Part shown: in pieces, positions 1-8,405 of the stretch
How positions within the stretch are numbered: position 1 is the stretch's first letter
How the letters are laid out: each line of letters begins with the position of its first letter
Source of the DNA: an uncultured Pelagibacteraceae bacterium
GTDB lineage: Bacteria > Pseudomonadota > Alphaproteobacteria > Pelagibacterales > Pelagibacteraceae
DNA length: 64,000 nucleotides
Direction of reading: 5' to 3'
NCBI GenBank assembly: GCA_902579605.1
Contig: CACHHD010000001.1
Coordinates: 124,001-188,000 of the forward strand
Notes under the pieces: generated by a model
The model's input: the letters and a program-made list of their open reading frames with translations, nothing else
Database searches by the model: none
Told to the model about the DNA's origin: nothing
Program-made: the position numbers and the translations under genes

Positions 1-1
1 A

Positions 2-457
2 CCTTCAAATCTAGAATTCACAAGTCTTTATGTAGATAATAAAGCACACAATGTAATTCCATCATCTGCCAAAACACAGTTTAATATAAGATATAATAAT
101 CTTCAGACAGCATCAAAACTAAAAAGAAAAATTAATTCAACTCTTAAAAAGATTTCTAAAAAAAACAAATGTAATTACAAAATTAATTATTTAGAAAATG
201 GTGATTCTTTTTTAACAAAGCCGGGAAAAAACATTTTTTTAGCAAGAAAAATTATTAAGAAAATAACTAAAGTTAATCCTGTTTTTTCTACCACTGGAGG
301 TACTTCAGATGCACGATTTATAAAAAAAATTGCTCCATGTCTTGAATTCGGATTGGTAAACAAAACTATGCATAAAGTAGATGAGTGTGTTTCTTTGAAA
401 GATCTAAGTAATTTAAAAAAGATTTATTATAATTTTTTACTTGAGTTTTTTAAGTGA
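2..457 (+). CDS. dapE: Succinyl-diaminopimelate desuccinylase, C-terminal part (cut by window start)
   Basis: This is the last ~151 codons of a dinuclear-zinc M20-family peptidase. The reading frame is open from base 2 to the TGA at 455-457. The segment STTGGTSDARFI matches the DapE signature near the C-terminus, and an H-K-V-D-E segment close to the end is the usual terminal block (family knowledge). DapE hydrolyses N-succinyl-LL-2,6-diaminopimelate to LL-DAP and succinate for lysine and peptidoglycan synthesis in the cytoplasm. The N-terminal half lies outside the window. The stop overlaps the GTG start of the next gene (GTGA), so the two are probably co-translated. In many alphaproteobacteria dapE follows truA on the same strand; here it converges on truA with two extra genes between them. 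Confidence 0.85.
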   Translation, partial: PSNLEFTSLYVDNKAHNVIPSSAKTQFNIRYNNLQTASKLKRKINSTLKKISKKNKCNYKINYLENGDSFLTKPGKNIFLARKIIKKITKVNPVFSTTGGTSDARFIKKIAPCLEFGLVNKTMHKVDECVSLKDLSNLKKIYYNFLLEFFK

Positions 458-1380
458 AGACTGGATTTATATCTTCAAAAAGCTCATTAAACCATGATAC
501 TGGAGATGGGCACCCAGAAAATAAATATAGAATACAATCTATTTTAGAAAGATTAAAAAAGAGGAATTTATCTAACCTTGAATGGAGTGAGCCTGGAAAG
601 TTTGATGAGTCTTATCTCAATAAAACTCATAATAGTCTCTATATTAACGAAGTAAAAAAAGCTTTTCCAAATAAAGGGCAATTCTTTTTGGATGGTGATA
701 CTGTAATTTCTCCTGGAAGCAAAGAGGCATCTTATGATGCTGTATCCTCAATTATTTCAGCTATCGACTCTGTTAAAAACAAAAAATTAAAGAATGCGTT
801 TTGTGCAGTAAGACCACCTGGACATCATGCTGAGTACGATAAAGCAATGGGGTTTTGTATTTTTAATAATGTTGCTGTAGGTGCAAATTATTTAATTGAT
901 AAATACAAATTACAAAAAGTTGCAATAATAGATTTCGATGTTCACCATGGTAATGGAACGCAAAATATTTTTTATTCTAACAAAAAAGTCCTATATATTT
1001 CTACACATCAGTATCCTCATTTTCCCGGGACTGGGGCAAGTCATGAGAAAGGATCTCACAATAATATATTTAACTTACCTTTACCCGCTGGTACTAGTTC
1101 TGATGAGTATTTCGACGCATATGAGCACGTTCTAAAAAAATTAAATGAGTTTAAACCAGAATTTATATTTTTTTCTGCTGGTTTTGACGCTCATAAAGAT
1201 GATCCTCTTTCAAACATAAATTTGAAATCTAGAGATTATTTTGAAATTACAAAAAGAACATTGATAGCTTCAAAAGATTATTGTAAAGGAAATATAGTTT
1301 CTATTCTTGAAGGTGGTTATGATTTAAATGCTTTAGCAGAAAGTACTGAAGAACATATTAAGGGGTTAATAGAGTTCTAA
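454..1380 (+). CDS. Class II histone deacetylase-like / acetylpolyamine amidohydrolase family enzyme
   Basis: This 308-aa protein has the arginase/deacetylase fold typical of bacterial HDAC-like enzymes. Visible motifs are PPGHH (residues 121-125, catalytic histidines), DFDVHHGNG (zinc ligands D162 and H164), SAGFDAHKDD (ligand D245) and EGGYD (transition-state tyrosine Y289), so the active site looks complete. The family removes acetyl groups from protein lysines, polyamines or small amides; the substrate cannot be read from sequence. It starts with GTG, overlapping the dapE stop, and is followed after 2 bases by a SET-domain gene, so the three form one operon. A second, divergent paralogue lies at 40542-41435. 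Function as a zinc deacylase is well supported; 'histone' is only the family name. Confidence 0.85.
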   Translation: MKTGFISSKSSLNHDTGDGHPENKYRIQSILERLKKRNLSNLEWSEPGKFDESYLNKTHNSLYINEVKKAFPNKGQFFLDGDTVISPGSKEASYDAVSSIISAIDSVKNKKLKNAFCAVRPPGHHAEYDKAMGFCIFNNVAVGANYLIDKYKLQKVAIIDFDVHHGNGTQNIFYSNKKVLYISTHQYPHFPGTGASHEKGSHNNIFNLPLPAGTSSDEYFDAYEHVLKKLNEFKPEFIFFSAGFDAHKDDPLSNINLKSRDYFEITKRTLIASKDYCKGNIVSILEGGYDLNALAESTEEHIKGLIEF

Positions 1381-1382
1381 TT

Positions 1383-1835
1383 ATGAAAAAACTTTATAAA
1401 ATAAAAAAATCTAATATAGATAAAAGAGGTTTATATGCTGCTACAAATATTAAAAAAAATACTAAAATTATAGAATACAAAGGCAAAATTATTACCGTTA
1501 AAGAAACAGAAATCAATCCAAAATTTGATAATAATAAAGCAATCTATTTATTTAATTTAAATAAAAAATACGATTTAGATGGAGACTTTAAATACAATAC
1601 AGCAAGGTTAATAAATCACTCTTGTGAACCAAATTGTGAAGTTGATGGAGTTGGCCTGAAATTATGGATCTATTCAATTAAGGACATCAAAAAAAATGAT
1701 GAGCTTACTTATGATTATGGATTTAGCTTTGATAAAGATTATAGAGACTTTCCTTGTAGATGTAGAGCAGAAAAGTGTGTTGGTTACATTGTCAATTCTC
1801 AATCAAGATGGAGAATAAAAAAATCTAAAAGGTAA
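1383..1835 (+). CDS. SET-domain protein (putative protein lysine methyltransferase)
   Basis: This 150-aa protein is nearly all SET domain. The N-terminal RGLYA block (residues 15-19) fits SAM binding, RLINHSCEPNCEV (75-87) is the classic NHSC motif, ELTYDYGF (107-114) holds the catalytic tyrosines, and CRCRAEKC (125-132) is a post-SET zinc knot that would act with C81. SET enzymes transfer methyl groups from S-adenosylmethionine to protein lysines; in bacteria the targets are mostly unknown. ATG lies 2 bases after the deacetylase stop, so co-expression is likely. The basic tail (KKSKR) may aid binding to acidic or nucleic-acid partners (inference). All catalytic motifs are intact and base composition matches the neighbours, giving no sign of recent transfer. 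Confidence 0.85.
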   Translation: MKKLYKIKKSNIDKRGLYAATNIKKNTKIIEYKGKIITVKETEINPKFDNNKAIYLFNLNKKYDLDGDFKYNTARLINHSCEPNCEVDGVGLKLWIYSIKDIKKNDELTYDYGFSFDKDYRDFPCRCRAEKCVGYIVNSQSRWRIKKSKR

Positions 1836-1841
1836 AAACTT

Positions 1842-2582
1842 TTAGTAATTTACTTTATACAAGTATAGACCGCTAGGAGGTGCAGGAGGTGCACAATGAG
1901 ATCTATTTTTTGATTTTAATAGTCTTTTTAAATTATCTAAAGTCCACTTTCCTTCTCCAATAAATTTTAAGCAACCTACCATTGATCTTACTTGCTGCTG
2001 TAAGAAAGATTTTGATGAAAAAATTATCATAATTTTATTTCCTGTTTTTGTAATTGACGATTTTTCTATGGTTCGTACAGGTGATTTTGCTCCACAAGAA
2101 GAGGATCTAAAGGCGTTAAAATTGTGTGTACCCAAAAAAAGTTTAATTGCTTTTTTCATAGAATGAATGTTTAATTTCTTCTTAACAAGCCATGCTCTAT
2201 TTTTATCCAAAACTAAAAAATTTTTCCTATTAATTATTATATATTTATAAGTTCTTTTCTTTGCATCAAATCTTGAGTGAAAACTAATTTTCTTTTTCTT
2301 AATTGTACTAATCGTTATATCTTTTTTGCTTAAAAAATAATTTAAGGAATTTAAAAATTTTTTTTCATTATCTAACTTTTCACAAAAAAAATTTGCAGAT
2401 TGAGCTATTGCATGGACTCCAGAATCTGTTCTTCCAGAGCCAATAATTTTTATTTTTTTTTTTAATAATTTTTTTATTGCTTTCTCTATTTCTTTTTGAA
2501 TAGAGGAGCCATTTTTTTGGTACTGCCAGCCCTTATAATTTGTACCATTATACTCAATTATAATTTGATAGTTGAATTTCAA
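1842..2582 (-). CDS. truA: tRNA pseudouridine(38-40) synthase TruA
   Basis: This 246-aa protein matches the TruA family in length and motifs. GSGRTDSGVHA carries the catalytic aspartate, and the N-terminal YNGTNYKGWQYQ block is the family signature. It isomerises uridines 38-40 in the anticodon arm of many tRNAs. The start is TTG at 2580-2582, overlapping the fmt stop (TTGA), which indicates translational coupling. It is the last gene of the - strand def-fmt-truA run and converges with the SET-domain gene, leaving only 6 bases between their stops. Confidence 0.93.
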   Translation of the reverse strand: MKFNYQIIIEYNGTNYKGWQYQKNGSSIQKEIEKAIKKLLKKKIKIIGSGRTDSGVHAIAQSANFFCEKLDNEKKFLNSLNYFLSKKDITISTIKKKKISFHSRFDAKKRTYKYIIINRKNFLVLDKNRAWLVKKKLNIHSMKKAIKLFLGTHNFNAFRSSSCGAKSPVRTIEKSSITKTGNKIMIIFSSKSFLQQQVRSMVGCLKFIGEGKWTLDNLKRLLKSKNRSHCAPPAPPSGLYLYKVNY

Positions 2583-3496
2583 TTTAATTTGACCCCTTTT
2601 TTTAAATTATTGCCAATCAAAAATTCCTCGGCATTCATCTCCTTTTTACCTTCTCTTTGTATTCTTAAAATTTGTATTGAGTTATTTGAACAACCTACAG
2701 TCAGTTTGTTGTCGAGAATTTTTCCTTCTTCACCGTTCATTATCACGGACTTAGCCTTTAAAATTTTTATTCTTTCACCATTAAATAAAAACCATGCACC
2801 AGGTTTGGGATTAAAAGCGTTAATTTTTGCAATAATGTTTTCAGAATTTTCTTTCCAATTAATTCTTGTTTCAGCTTTGTCAATTTTTTTTGCATAAGTT
2901 ACATCTTTTTCATTTTGTTTGGTGTAAGTTGCTTTACCTGAAGACACCAATTCAATTGACTCTAATAAAGCTTCAGCTCCTATAACTGATAATTTTTTAG
3001 TTAATTCACCACTATTTGTGTCTTTATCTATCTTAACTTTTATTTGTTTTATAAAAGGTCCTGTGTCTAGTGTTTTTTCTATTTTCATAATTGAAATACC
3101 TGTTTCAATATCTTTATTTAGGATGGCCCTTTCAATAGGAGCAGCACCTCTCCACTTTGGAAGTAAAGAAGCATGTACATTTAAAAATATTAAATTAGAA
3201 TTTTTTAAATAATTTTCGGGAATTATTTTTCCATAAGCTATAACAACAACTAAATCAGCTTGTAATCCCATGAATTCGTCATAATCTTTTCCATCTTTAA
3301 GTTGATTTGTTCTTACTTTAATTCCCTCTTTTTCTGAAAAAACATGTACAGCAGTTTTTAAAATTTTTTGACCTCTAGATTTCTTTTTTGGTGTTTGCGT
3401 ATATACACAAACAATTTTGTGTTTTGACTGTTTTAAAATATTGAGCGACGGAATAGCGAACTCAGGGGTTCCCATAAAAACTATTTTTAATGACAT
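2579..3496 (-). CDS. fmt: Methionyl-tRNA formyltransferase
   Basis: This 305-aa protein has the formyltransferase catalytic domain with NVHASLLPKWRGAAPI (10-formyl-tetrahydrofolate site, with catalytic Asn and His) and the GTPEFAIPSL opening, followed by the smaller C-terminal tRNA-binding domain. It formylates Met-tRNAfMet for initiation. The gene lies 13 bases downstream of def, which removes the same formyl group; this pairing is standard in bacteria. Its stop overlaps the truA start. Confidence 0.95.
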   Translation of the reverse strand: MSLKIVFMGTPEFAIPSLNILKQSKHKIVCVYTQTPKKKSRGQKILKTAVHVFSEKEGIKVRTNQLKDGKDYDEFMGLQADLVVVIAYGKIIPENYLKNSNLIFLNVHASLLPKWRGAAPIERAILNKDIETGISIMKIEKTLDTGPFIKQIKVKIDKDTNSGELTKKLSVIGAEALLESIELVSSGKATYTKQNEKDVTYAKKIDKAETRINWKENSENIIAKINAFNPKPGAWFLFNGERIKILKAKSVIMNGEEGKILDNKLTVGCSNNSIQILRIQREGKKEMNAEEFLIGNNLKKGVKLN

Positions 3497-3509
3497 TTGA
3501 TTTTCGAAG

Positions 3510-4034
3510 TTAAACTATTACCCTATCAATTTCTTTATTTTGCTTTTTATTTTTTTTTATTATTAAGTCTTTTTTTAGTTTTGACAAATGATCAATAAAC
3601 AATATACCATTTAAATGATCAATTTCATGTTGTATACAAGTGGCTAAAAGGCCATTAGCACTCATTTCCTTTTTTTTACCCTCGTAATCGATAAAATTGA
3701 TTTTACAAGCACTGGGTCTTTTTACTTCTGCAAATTGATTAGGTATAGACAAGCAACCTTCTTCATAAGAAATAAGTTCATTTGATTTAGATATAATTTC
3801 AGGATTAATAATGAATAAAGGTTCCATTTTTTCACCCACTTTAGATAAATCAATTACAATTAGTCTTTTCAATATTCCTATTTGAACAGCGGCTAATCCA
3901 ATACCTGGGGCTGCATACATAGTCTCTAACATATCATCTAACAAATTTTTTACTTCTTTATCAACTGATTTAACTGGTTCAGAAATTTTTCTCAATATTG
4001 GATTGGGAATTGTTAAAATTTTTTTTTTGGACAT
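3510..4034 (-). CDS. def: Peptide deformylase
   Basis: This 174-aa metalloenzyme shows the three deformylase motifs in order: GIGLAAVQIG, EEGCLSIP (metal-ligand Cys) and QHEIDHLNG (two metal-ligand His and the catalytic Glu). It removes the N-formyl group from nascent proteins at the ribosome exit. The C-terminus is lysine-rich, as in many proteins here. It starts with ATG 17 bases downstream of the exported orphan and is followed by fmt. Confidence 0.95.
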   Translation of the reverse strand: MSKKKILTIPNPILRKISEPVKSVDKEVKNLLDDMLETMYAAPGIGLAAVQIGILKRLIVIDLSKVGEKMEPLFIINPEIISKSNELISYEEGCLSIPNQFAEVKRPSACKINFIDYEGKKKEMSANGLLATCIQHEIDHLNGILFIDHLSKLKKDLIIKKNKKQNKEIDRVIV

Positions 4035-4051
4035 TCTTATTTTTATAACAC

Positions 4052-5785
4052 TTATATTCGTAATGGTAGAGCGGTACCTAATATTTCGTTTCTAAATTCT
4101 TTAAGGTTGAGTTTATTAAGTAAATTTGTAATAAAATATATAGTTTCTGGGTCTAAGTTATTTACCTCGTCTTCACCTATAATTTCTACAATTTTTAAAG
4201 CTAAAAAACCTTTTTGTCCAGCATCAGCTAAATCTACCAAACTTTCTGGGATACTATAACTTTCAGATAATTTCTTGTGACCTATTTCTTTAGGAACTTT
4301 AATACCGTCATATTCTAAGGACTCTAGGACTGCTATATCTTTTGCAGAATAAAAGTAATTTCTGTTTCTTTTTATCTTTTTATATACTCCATCTAATTCT
4401 TTTTGTGTCTTTTTAATTGGATAATCTTTTTCATAGAAATATCTTATAAGTTTGGAACGATGTAGAACTTTGTCATCAAATTTTATCTTTCTATCTGACA
4501 AAGTTTCATTTGTGTTAATGTTTCTTTCTACAACGTTAACATATTCTTTTGGAATATCATTATCATCAAATTCTTTTAGTCTATCACTTAAGAATTCAGC
4601 ATATAAGTTGGCAAGGTTATCTTTTTTAAATAGGTCCTTTAGTAAAAAAAGTAAGTCTAGTTTATTTTGAACATTATCGGATAATAAAAATTTTTGGTAT
4701 ATTAAAGCTCTACCCTCTATTTTTTCAAGAGACTGATAAACATTTTGAGCATTTATCAAAGTGTTTAAATCAAAAGGAATTTGTTTATATATTTTAAATA
4801 CTTGATTTTTATCTATTTGACCTTTATTTGCCGCTGTTTCAATATTTTTAATTTTTTCTTTATCATTAATATCATCAATAGTAATCAAATTAGCAGAATT
4901 CATATACTCCCAAATACTTTTTTTTGTTTTACTATTTGGTTCATATTTAAAATCAGAAAATATGATACTTGATAAATAAAAATTTAATAGGTTGTCATCC
5001 TTAATTTTCTTATTTTTATTTTCTGAAACACCTAATAAAAAGTTTACTGTATTATCAAAAAATTTATCAGATTGATTTTGTTCTTTTAAAATATCATGTA
5101 GAAGTTGGGCTTGGTTTTTTTTATTATTAAATATTAAACAATAAATTTTAAATTTTTCTAAATAAGGGTCCTTAATTTCTTTGCCAATAAAATTTGCTTT
5201 TTCACAACCCACTTTGATATTTGCCCTAGAAATATTTCTATCAACTAAGTACTGGATAATTTTATTTTTATTAGGAAATTCATTATTTTTTTTTAAAAAC
5301 TCTTCTATAACATTATCTTTTTTATTTTTAATAAGCCAATCAATCTTAAGATCTAAAAAATCTTTATCACTTATATTTTCGGGTGGATATGAATAAGAAA
5401 AAATAGTGTTAAGAAATATATTTTCTGCAGTTTCTGAGAGATTTAATTTATCAATTCGTGAAATAGTTTTTTTAATATTTTGACCGTCCGTATTAGACCA
5501 CATGGATAATTCAAAATTATATTTATCTGGATCCCAAATGCCATAAAGTAAAGTGTCATCTGTTTCAGAAGAGGTCTGCTCTTGTATAATACTGTTTGTT
5601 GAAATATTGTTTTTTATTACTAAAGGGCTTTGAGTTGAATCTTCTATATTATTTTCAATTTTTTTTTTTTCTTGATTTGAACTATTATTTTTCCAAATAT
5701 CTACTTCTTCTTCTCCATGTAGATTAAAAGAAAAGTTGAATATAAAAATTAAAATTAATATTTTATTTAAGTCTGATAATTTCAT
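4052..5785 (-). CDS. Exported 577-aa protein of unknown function
   Basis: I do not recognise this protein. The first ~24 residues look like a Sec signal peptide (basic start, hydrophobic ILILIFIFNFSFN, then the mature EEEVDIWKN), so it is probably periplasmic. A low-complexity Asn/Ser/Glu-rich linker spans roughly residues 30-80. The remainder is a long, mainly helical, Lys/Asn-rich region without obvious membrane segments; regularly spaced hydrophobic residues suggest an alpha-solenoid (TPR-like) fold, but this is inference. It follows a 60-aa membrane protein whose frame overlaps its start by 23 bases, and it precedes def. The two may form an envelope complex. The start ATG is at 5783-5785. 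Confidence 0.7.
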   Translation of the reverse strand: MKLSDLNKILILIFIFNFSFNLHGEEEVDIWKNNSSNQEKKKIENNIEDSTQSPLVIKNNISTNSIIQEQTSSETDDTLLYGIWDPDKYNFELSMWSNTDGQNIKKTISRIDKLNLSETAENIFLNTIFSYSYPPENISDKDFLDLKIDWLIKNKKDNVIEEFLKKNNEFPNKNKIIQYLVDRNISRANIKVGCEKANFIGKEIKDPYLEKFKIYCLIFNNKKNQAQLLHDILKEQNQSDKFFDNTVNFLLGVSENKNKKIKDDNLLNFYLSSIIFSDFKYEPNSKTKKSIWEYMNSANLITIDDINDKEKIKNIETAANKGQIDKNQVFKIYKQIPFDLNTLINAQNVYQSLEKIEGRALIYQKFLLSDNVQNKLDLLFLLKDLFKKDNLANLYAEFLSDRLKEFDDNDIPKEYVNVVERNINTNETLSDRKIKFDDKVLHRSKLIRYFYEKDYPIKKTQKELDGVYKKIKRNRNYFYSAKDIAVLESLEYDGIKVPKEIGHKKLSESYSIPESLVDLADAGQKGFLALKIVEIIGEDEVNNLDPETIYFITNLLNKLNLKEFRNEILGTALPLRI

Positions 5786-5945
5786 TTGTAATATCAGTGT
5801 TAAATATTTTGTTCGGTTTAGAAAAGTTGATTTTTTCTATAAAAAAAACGACCACAACAAAAATACCAACAAGCACTATTAACTTAAGTAATTTGTGTAA
5901 AATTGACTCTCTCAAACTTTTCTGTCTGTTGAATTTAAGTTGCAT
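5763..5945 (-). CDS. Small single-pass membrane protein (60 aa), unknown function
   Basis: A basic N-terminus (about 20 residues rich in Arg, Lys and Gln) is followed by one clear membrane helix (LIVLVGIFVVVVFFI) and a short hydrophilic C-terminus: an inner-membrane protein with the N-terminus in the cytoplasm. I chose the ATG at 5943-5945; an in-frame TTG two codons upstream is possible. The gene overlaps the start of the exported 577-aa orphan by 23 bases in another frame, typical of translational coupling. It is divergent from aroK. Real status is supported by membrane topology and coupling, not by recognised homology. Confidence 0.55.
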   Translation of the reverse strand: MQLKFNRQKSLRESILHKLLKLIVLVGIFVVVVFFIEKINFSKPNKIFNTDITNEIIRLK

Positions 5946-6018
5946 AGTCAAAAAATATATTTAAACTCGGAAAATAAGACAAATTTGTGATAAATCAAAT
6001 TTTTAATTAGGATTATAA

Positions 6019-6525
6019 TTGAAAAAAAGCCTTATTTTAACTGGAATGATGGGTGTAGGTAAGTCTACGATTGGTAAATTATTAGCAAAACGACTTAAAG
6101 CTAAATTTATTGATGTTGATAAGGTAATTGAAAAAAATGAAAAAAAATCTATTAAAAGCATATTTGATGAAAGAGGTGAAAAATATTTCAGAAAATTAGA
6201 GAGAAAAATTACTCTTAAATTTCTTAAAAATAAAAAAGCTGTTATTGCTTTAGGTGGGGGAGCTTTTTTAAATAAAGATATAAGAGAATTAGTTTTAAAA
6301 TCTAGTAAAAGTGTATGGCTAAAAGTAGGTTTAAATAAACTAATTAAACGCTATAAGAATAATAATCGTAGACCATTACTTAACAAAAAAAAATCATACG
6401 AAGATGTTGAAAAAATTTACCTTATAAGAAAAAAAATTTATAGTCTTGCAGATTTTAAAGTAAATTGTGATAACATGGATAAAACTCAAATAGTTCAAAA
6501 GATATTAAATTTTTATGAAAATTAA
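6019..6525 (+). CDS. aroK: Shikimate kinase
   Basis: This 168-aa kinase has the P-loop GMMGVGKSTIG at the N-terminus, the DVDKVIE substrate-binding block (shikimate Asp) and GGGAF. It phosphorylates shikimate at the 3-OH in the chorismate pathway. The start is TTG at 6019, backed by an AGGA ribosome-binding element six bases upstream; no in-frame ATG lies before the P-loop. Its 3' end overlaps the aroB start by 11 bases, the standard aroKB pair. Confidence 0.93.
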   Translation: MKKSLILTGMMGVGKSTIGKLLAKRLKAKFIDVDKVIEKNEKKSIKSIFDERGEKYFRKLERKITLKFLKNKKAVIALGGGAFLNKDIRELVLKSSKSVWLKVGLNKLIKRYKNNNRRPLLNKKKSYEDVEKIYLIRKKIYSLADFKVNCDNMDKTQIVQKILNFYEN

Positions 6526-7609
6526 TCGCGTAAAAACAAAAAACTATTCTATTTTGATAGGAGAAAACTCTTTATCTAAATTAAAAAGCGAGGTGAAAAG
6601 TTTATGTCCTAAATGCAGAAAAATTGCTATAATTTTTGATAGAAATATTCCAAATAAATTTTTAGTCAAAATTAAAAAAAATTTAAAAAAATATAAAGTA
6701 TTTGTTTTTTATATAAAATCTTCGGAGAAAGTAAAAAATCTTAACAAAATTAGCTATTTCATAAACAAACTACTTCAACTAAATTTTAATAGATCTGATC
6801 TCGTCATAGGAGTTGGTGGAGGGATAGTTGGGGATATGTCCGGTTTCATCTCAAGTATTTATAAAAGGGGAATTAATTTTATTAATTTACCAAGCACTCT
6901 TCTTTCTCAAGTTGACTCATGTATTGGTGGAAAAACTGGTATTAACTCTAATTATGGAAAAAACTTGATAGGTTCATTTTATAATCCAAAAATAGTAATT
7001 TCAGAAACTAAATTTCTTAAATCATTACCAAAAAGAGAGATAGTTTGTGGGTACGCTGAAGTTTTGAAACATTCTATAATTAAGGATAAAAATTTTTTCA
7101 ATTTTTTGAAAAAAAATACGAAGAAAATTTTGTCTTTAGAAAATAAGACTCTTACAACAAGTATAAAGAAGAGTTGTCAAATTAAGTTAAATTTCACAGA
7201 AAAAGACTTTAAAGAAAAAAATTTTCGAATGATTTTAAATTTTGGACATACATTTGCCCATGCATTAGAAATTCAAAACAAATACTCAAACAGACTAAAT
7301 CATGGGGAAGCAGTATTAGTGGGGATGATTATTGCCACTAGAATATCAAAATATAAAAAAATTTGTTCTACAAATACTCTCTTTCAAATTGAAAAAATTT
7401 TCCAGGAAAATTTACTTTTAAAAAGTTTAAAGAAATATTTAAATAAAAATGAAATTTTAAAGTCAATAAAATTTATGGCAAATGATAAAAAAAAAGATGA
7501 TGAAAAAATTAACTTAATTTTCTTAAAAAAGATTGGGCAGACAACATTGCCTGGAAAACATAAATTTAAAATTTCTCAAATAAGAGATCTTATTAATAAA
7601 TTATTTTAA
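6515..7609 (+). CDS. aroB: 3-dehydroquinate synthase
   Basis: This 364-aa enzyme shows the NAD-binding GVGGGIVGDMSGF block, the PSTLLSQVDSCIGGKTGIN segment and the zinc-ligand motif NFGHTFAHALE. It converts DAHP to 3-dehydroquinate, the first carbocycle of the shikimate pathway. Translation probably couples to aroK through the 11-base overlap. The 3' end overlaps the convergent bolA gene by 9 bases, showing how compact this genome is. Confidence 0.94.
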   Translation: MKINRVKTKNYSILIGENSLSKLKSEVKSLCPKCRKIAIIFDRNIPNKFLVKIKKNLKKYKVFVFYIKSSEKVKNLNKISYFINKLLQLNFNRSDLVIGVGGGIVGDMSGFISSIYKRGINFINLPSTLLSQVDSCIGGKTGINSNYGKNLIGSFYNPKIVISETKFLKSLPKREIVCGYAEVLKHSIIKDKNFFNFLKKNTKKILSLENKTLTTSIKKSCQIKLNFTEKDFKEKNFRMILNFGHTFAHALEIQNKYSNRLNHGEAVLVGMIIATRISKYKKICSTNTLFQIEKIFQENLLLKSLKKYLNKNEILKSIKFMANDKKKDDEKINLIFLKKIGQTTLPGKHKFKISQIRDLINKLF

Positions 7610-7855
7610 TCGTATTTCAAGAGCATGAATTTTATTCTTAAGCTCATCTTTAAGAATTTTCATTATAAGTCTTTCTGCGTCGATCCTATTCATTTTATCC
7701 AAAAACTCAGACTGAATTTCTAATGTCAAATGAAGCTTATTCTTTTGGAAAGATTTGTGACTTCTGTGAGTTTCTGTATTGTCAGTAATTTTTATCTCTT
7801 CAAATTTTATTTTATTTTTTATTTTTTCTTTAATTTGATTTATAAAAAGACTCAT
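7601..7855 (-). CDS. bolA: BolA family protein
   Basis: This 84-aa protein keeps the BolA/KH-like layout: a short N-terminal helix, the HRSHKSF segment, the LEIQSEFLDKMNRIDAERLI stretch (canonical S-x-x-F-x-x-x-x-x-x-x-R) and the terminal IHALEI signature. BolA proteins partner monothiol glutaredoxins in Fe-S cluster handling. The second conserved histidine usual in the S/T-H-F region reads LHL here. It is divergent from the DnaJ-like-cobS-cobT operon, a neighbourhood common in alphaproteobacteria. Confidence 0.85.
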   Translation of the reverse strand: MSLFINQIKEKIKNKIKFEEIKITDNTETHRSHKSFQKNKLHLTLEIQSEFLDKMNRIDAERLIMKILKDELKNKIHALEIRLK

Positions 7856-7887
7856 TGAATTTATTATTATATATGAAAATATAGATT

Positions 7888-8403
7888 ATGAAAATTATTT
7901 GTGATTGGGATAATTGTAAAGAACAGGGAAACTATAAAGCTCCTGTTGAAAAAGACAATGTTAGAAAATACAGATTACTTTGTTTGAAGCATATAAAAAT
8001 TTTCAATAAAAATTGGAACTATTTTGAAAATATGAATAGTGAAGAAATAGAATATTTTCTAAAATCAGATGTTACGTGGCATAAATCTACAAAAAGTTTT
8101 GGGTCTTCTGAAAATTTCTTTAACTTGTTGTGGAATAATGCCTTAGAAGATAAACTAAATATTTTTCAAACAACAGGATTTAAAGACTTCAAAAAATCTA
8201 ATCTATCTCCTAAAGAAAAAGACGCTTTTGATATCTTGGAATTAAATTATTCTGCAAAATGGCATGAAATACAACAAAAATTTAAATACCTTGTAAAGAA
8301 ATATCATCCTGATAAAAACCAGGGTAGTAAAAAATTTGAAGACAGGTTAAAAAAGATTACATTAGCTTATAGTCAATTAAAAATGAATATAGGAAAAAAA
8401 TAA
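7888..8403 (+). CDS. DnaJ-domain molecular chaperone family protein
   Basis: This 171-aa protein has a C-terminal J-domain (about residues 108-167) with the essential HPD tripeptide in KKYHPDKNQ, so it should stimulate an Hsp70. The N-terminal part has cysteines at C4, C9 and C33 plus His35, possibly a metal site (inference). There is no G/F region or zinc-finger domain, so it is not DnaJ itself. This family regularly lies between bolA and cobS in alphaproteobacteria. The stop is 2 bases before cobS. Confidence 0.85.
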   Translation: MKIICDWDNCKEQGNYKAPVEKDNVRKYRLLCLKHIKIFNKNWNYFENMNSEEIEYFLKSDVTWHKSTKSFGSSENFFNLLWNNALEDKLNIFQTTGFKDFKKSNLSPKEKDAFDILELNYSAKWHEIQQKFKYLVKKYHPDKNQGSKKFEDRLKKITLAYSQLKMNIGKK

Positions 8404-8405
8404 TT

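Noticed and set aside
2496-2897. 133-codon + strand open frame
   Set aside because: Antisense across the truA start and fmt end; both real genes have full motif support. Hydrophobic composition is a by-product of reversed AT-rich codons.
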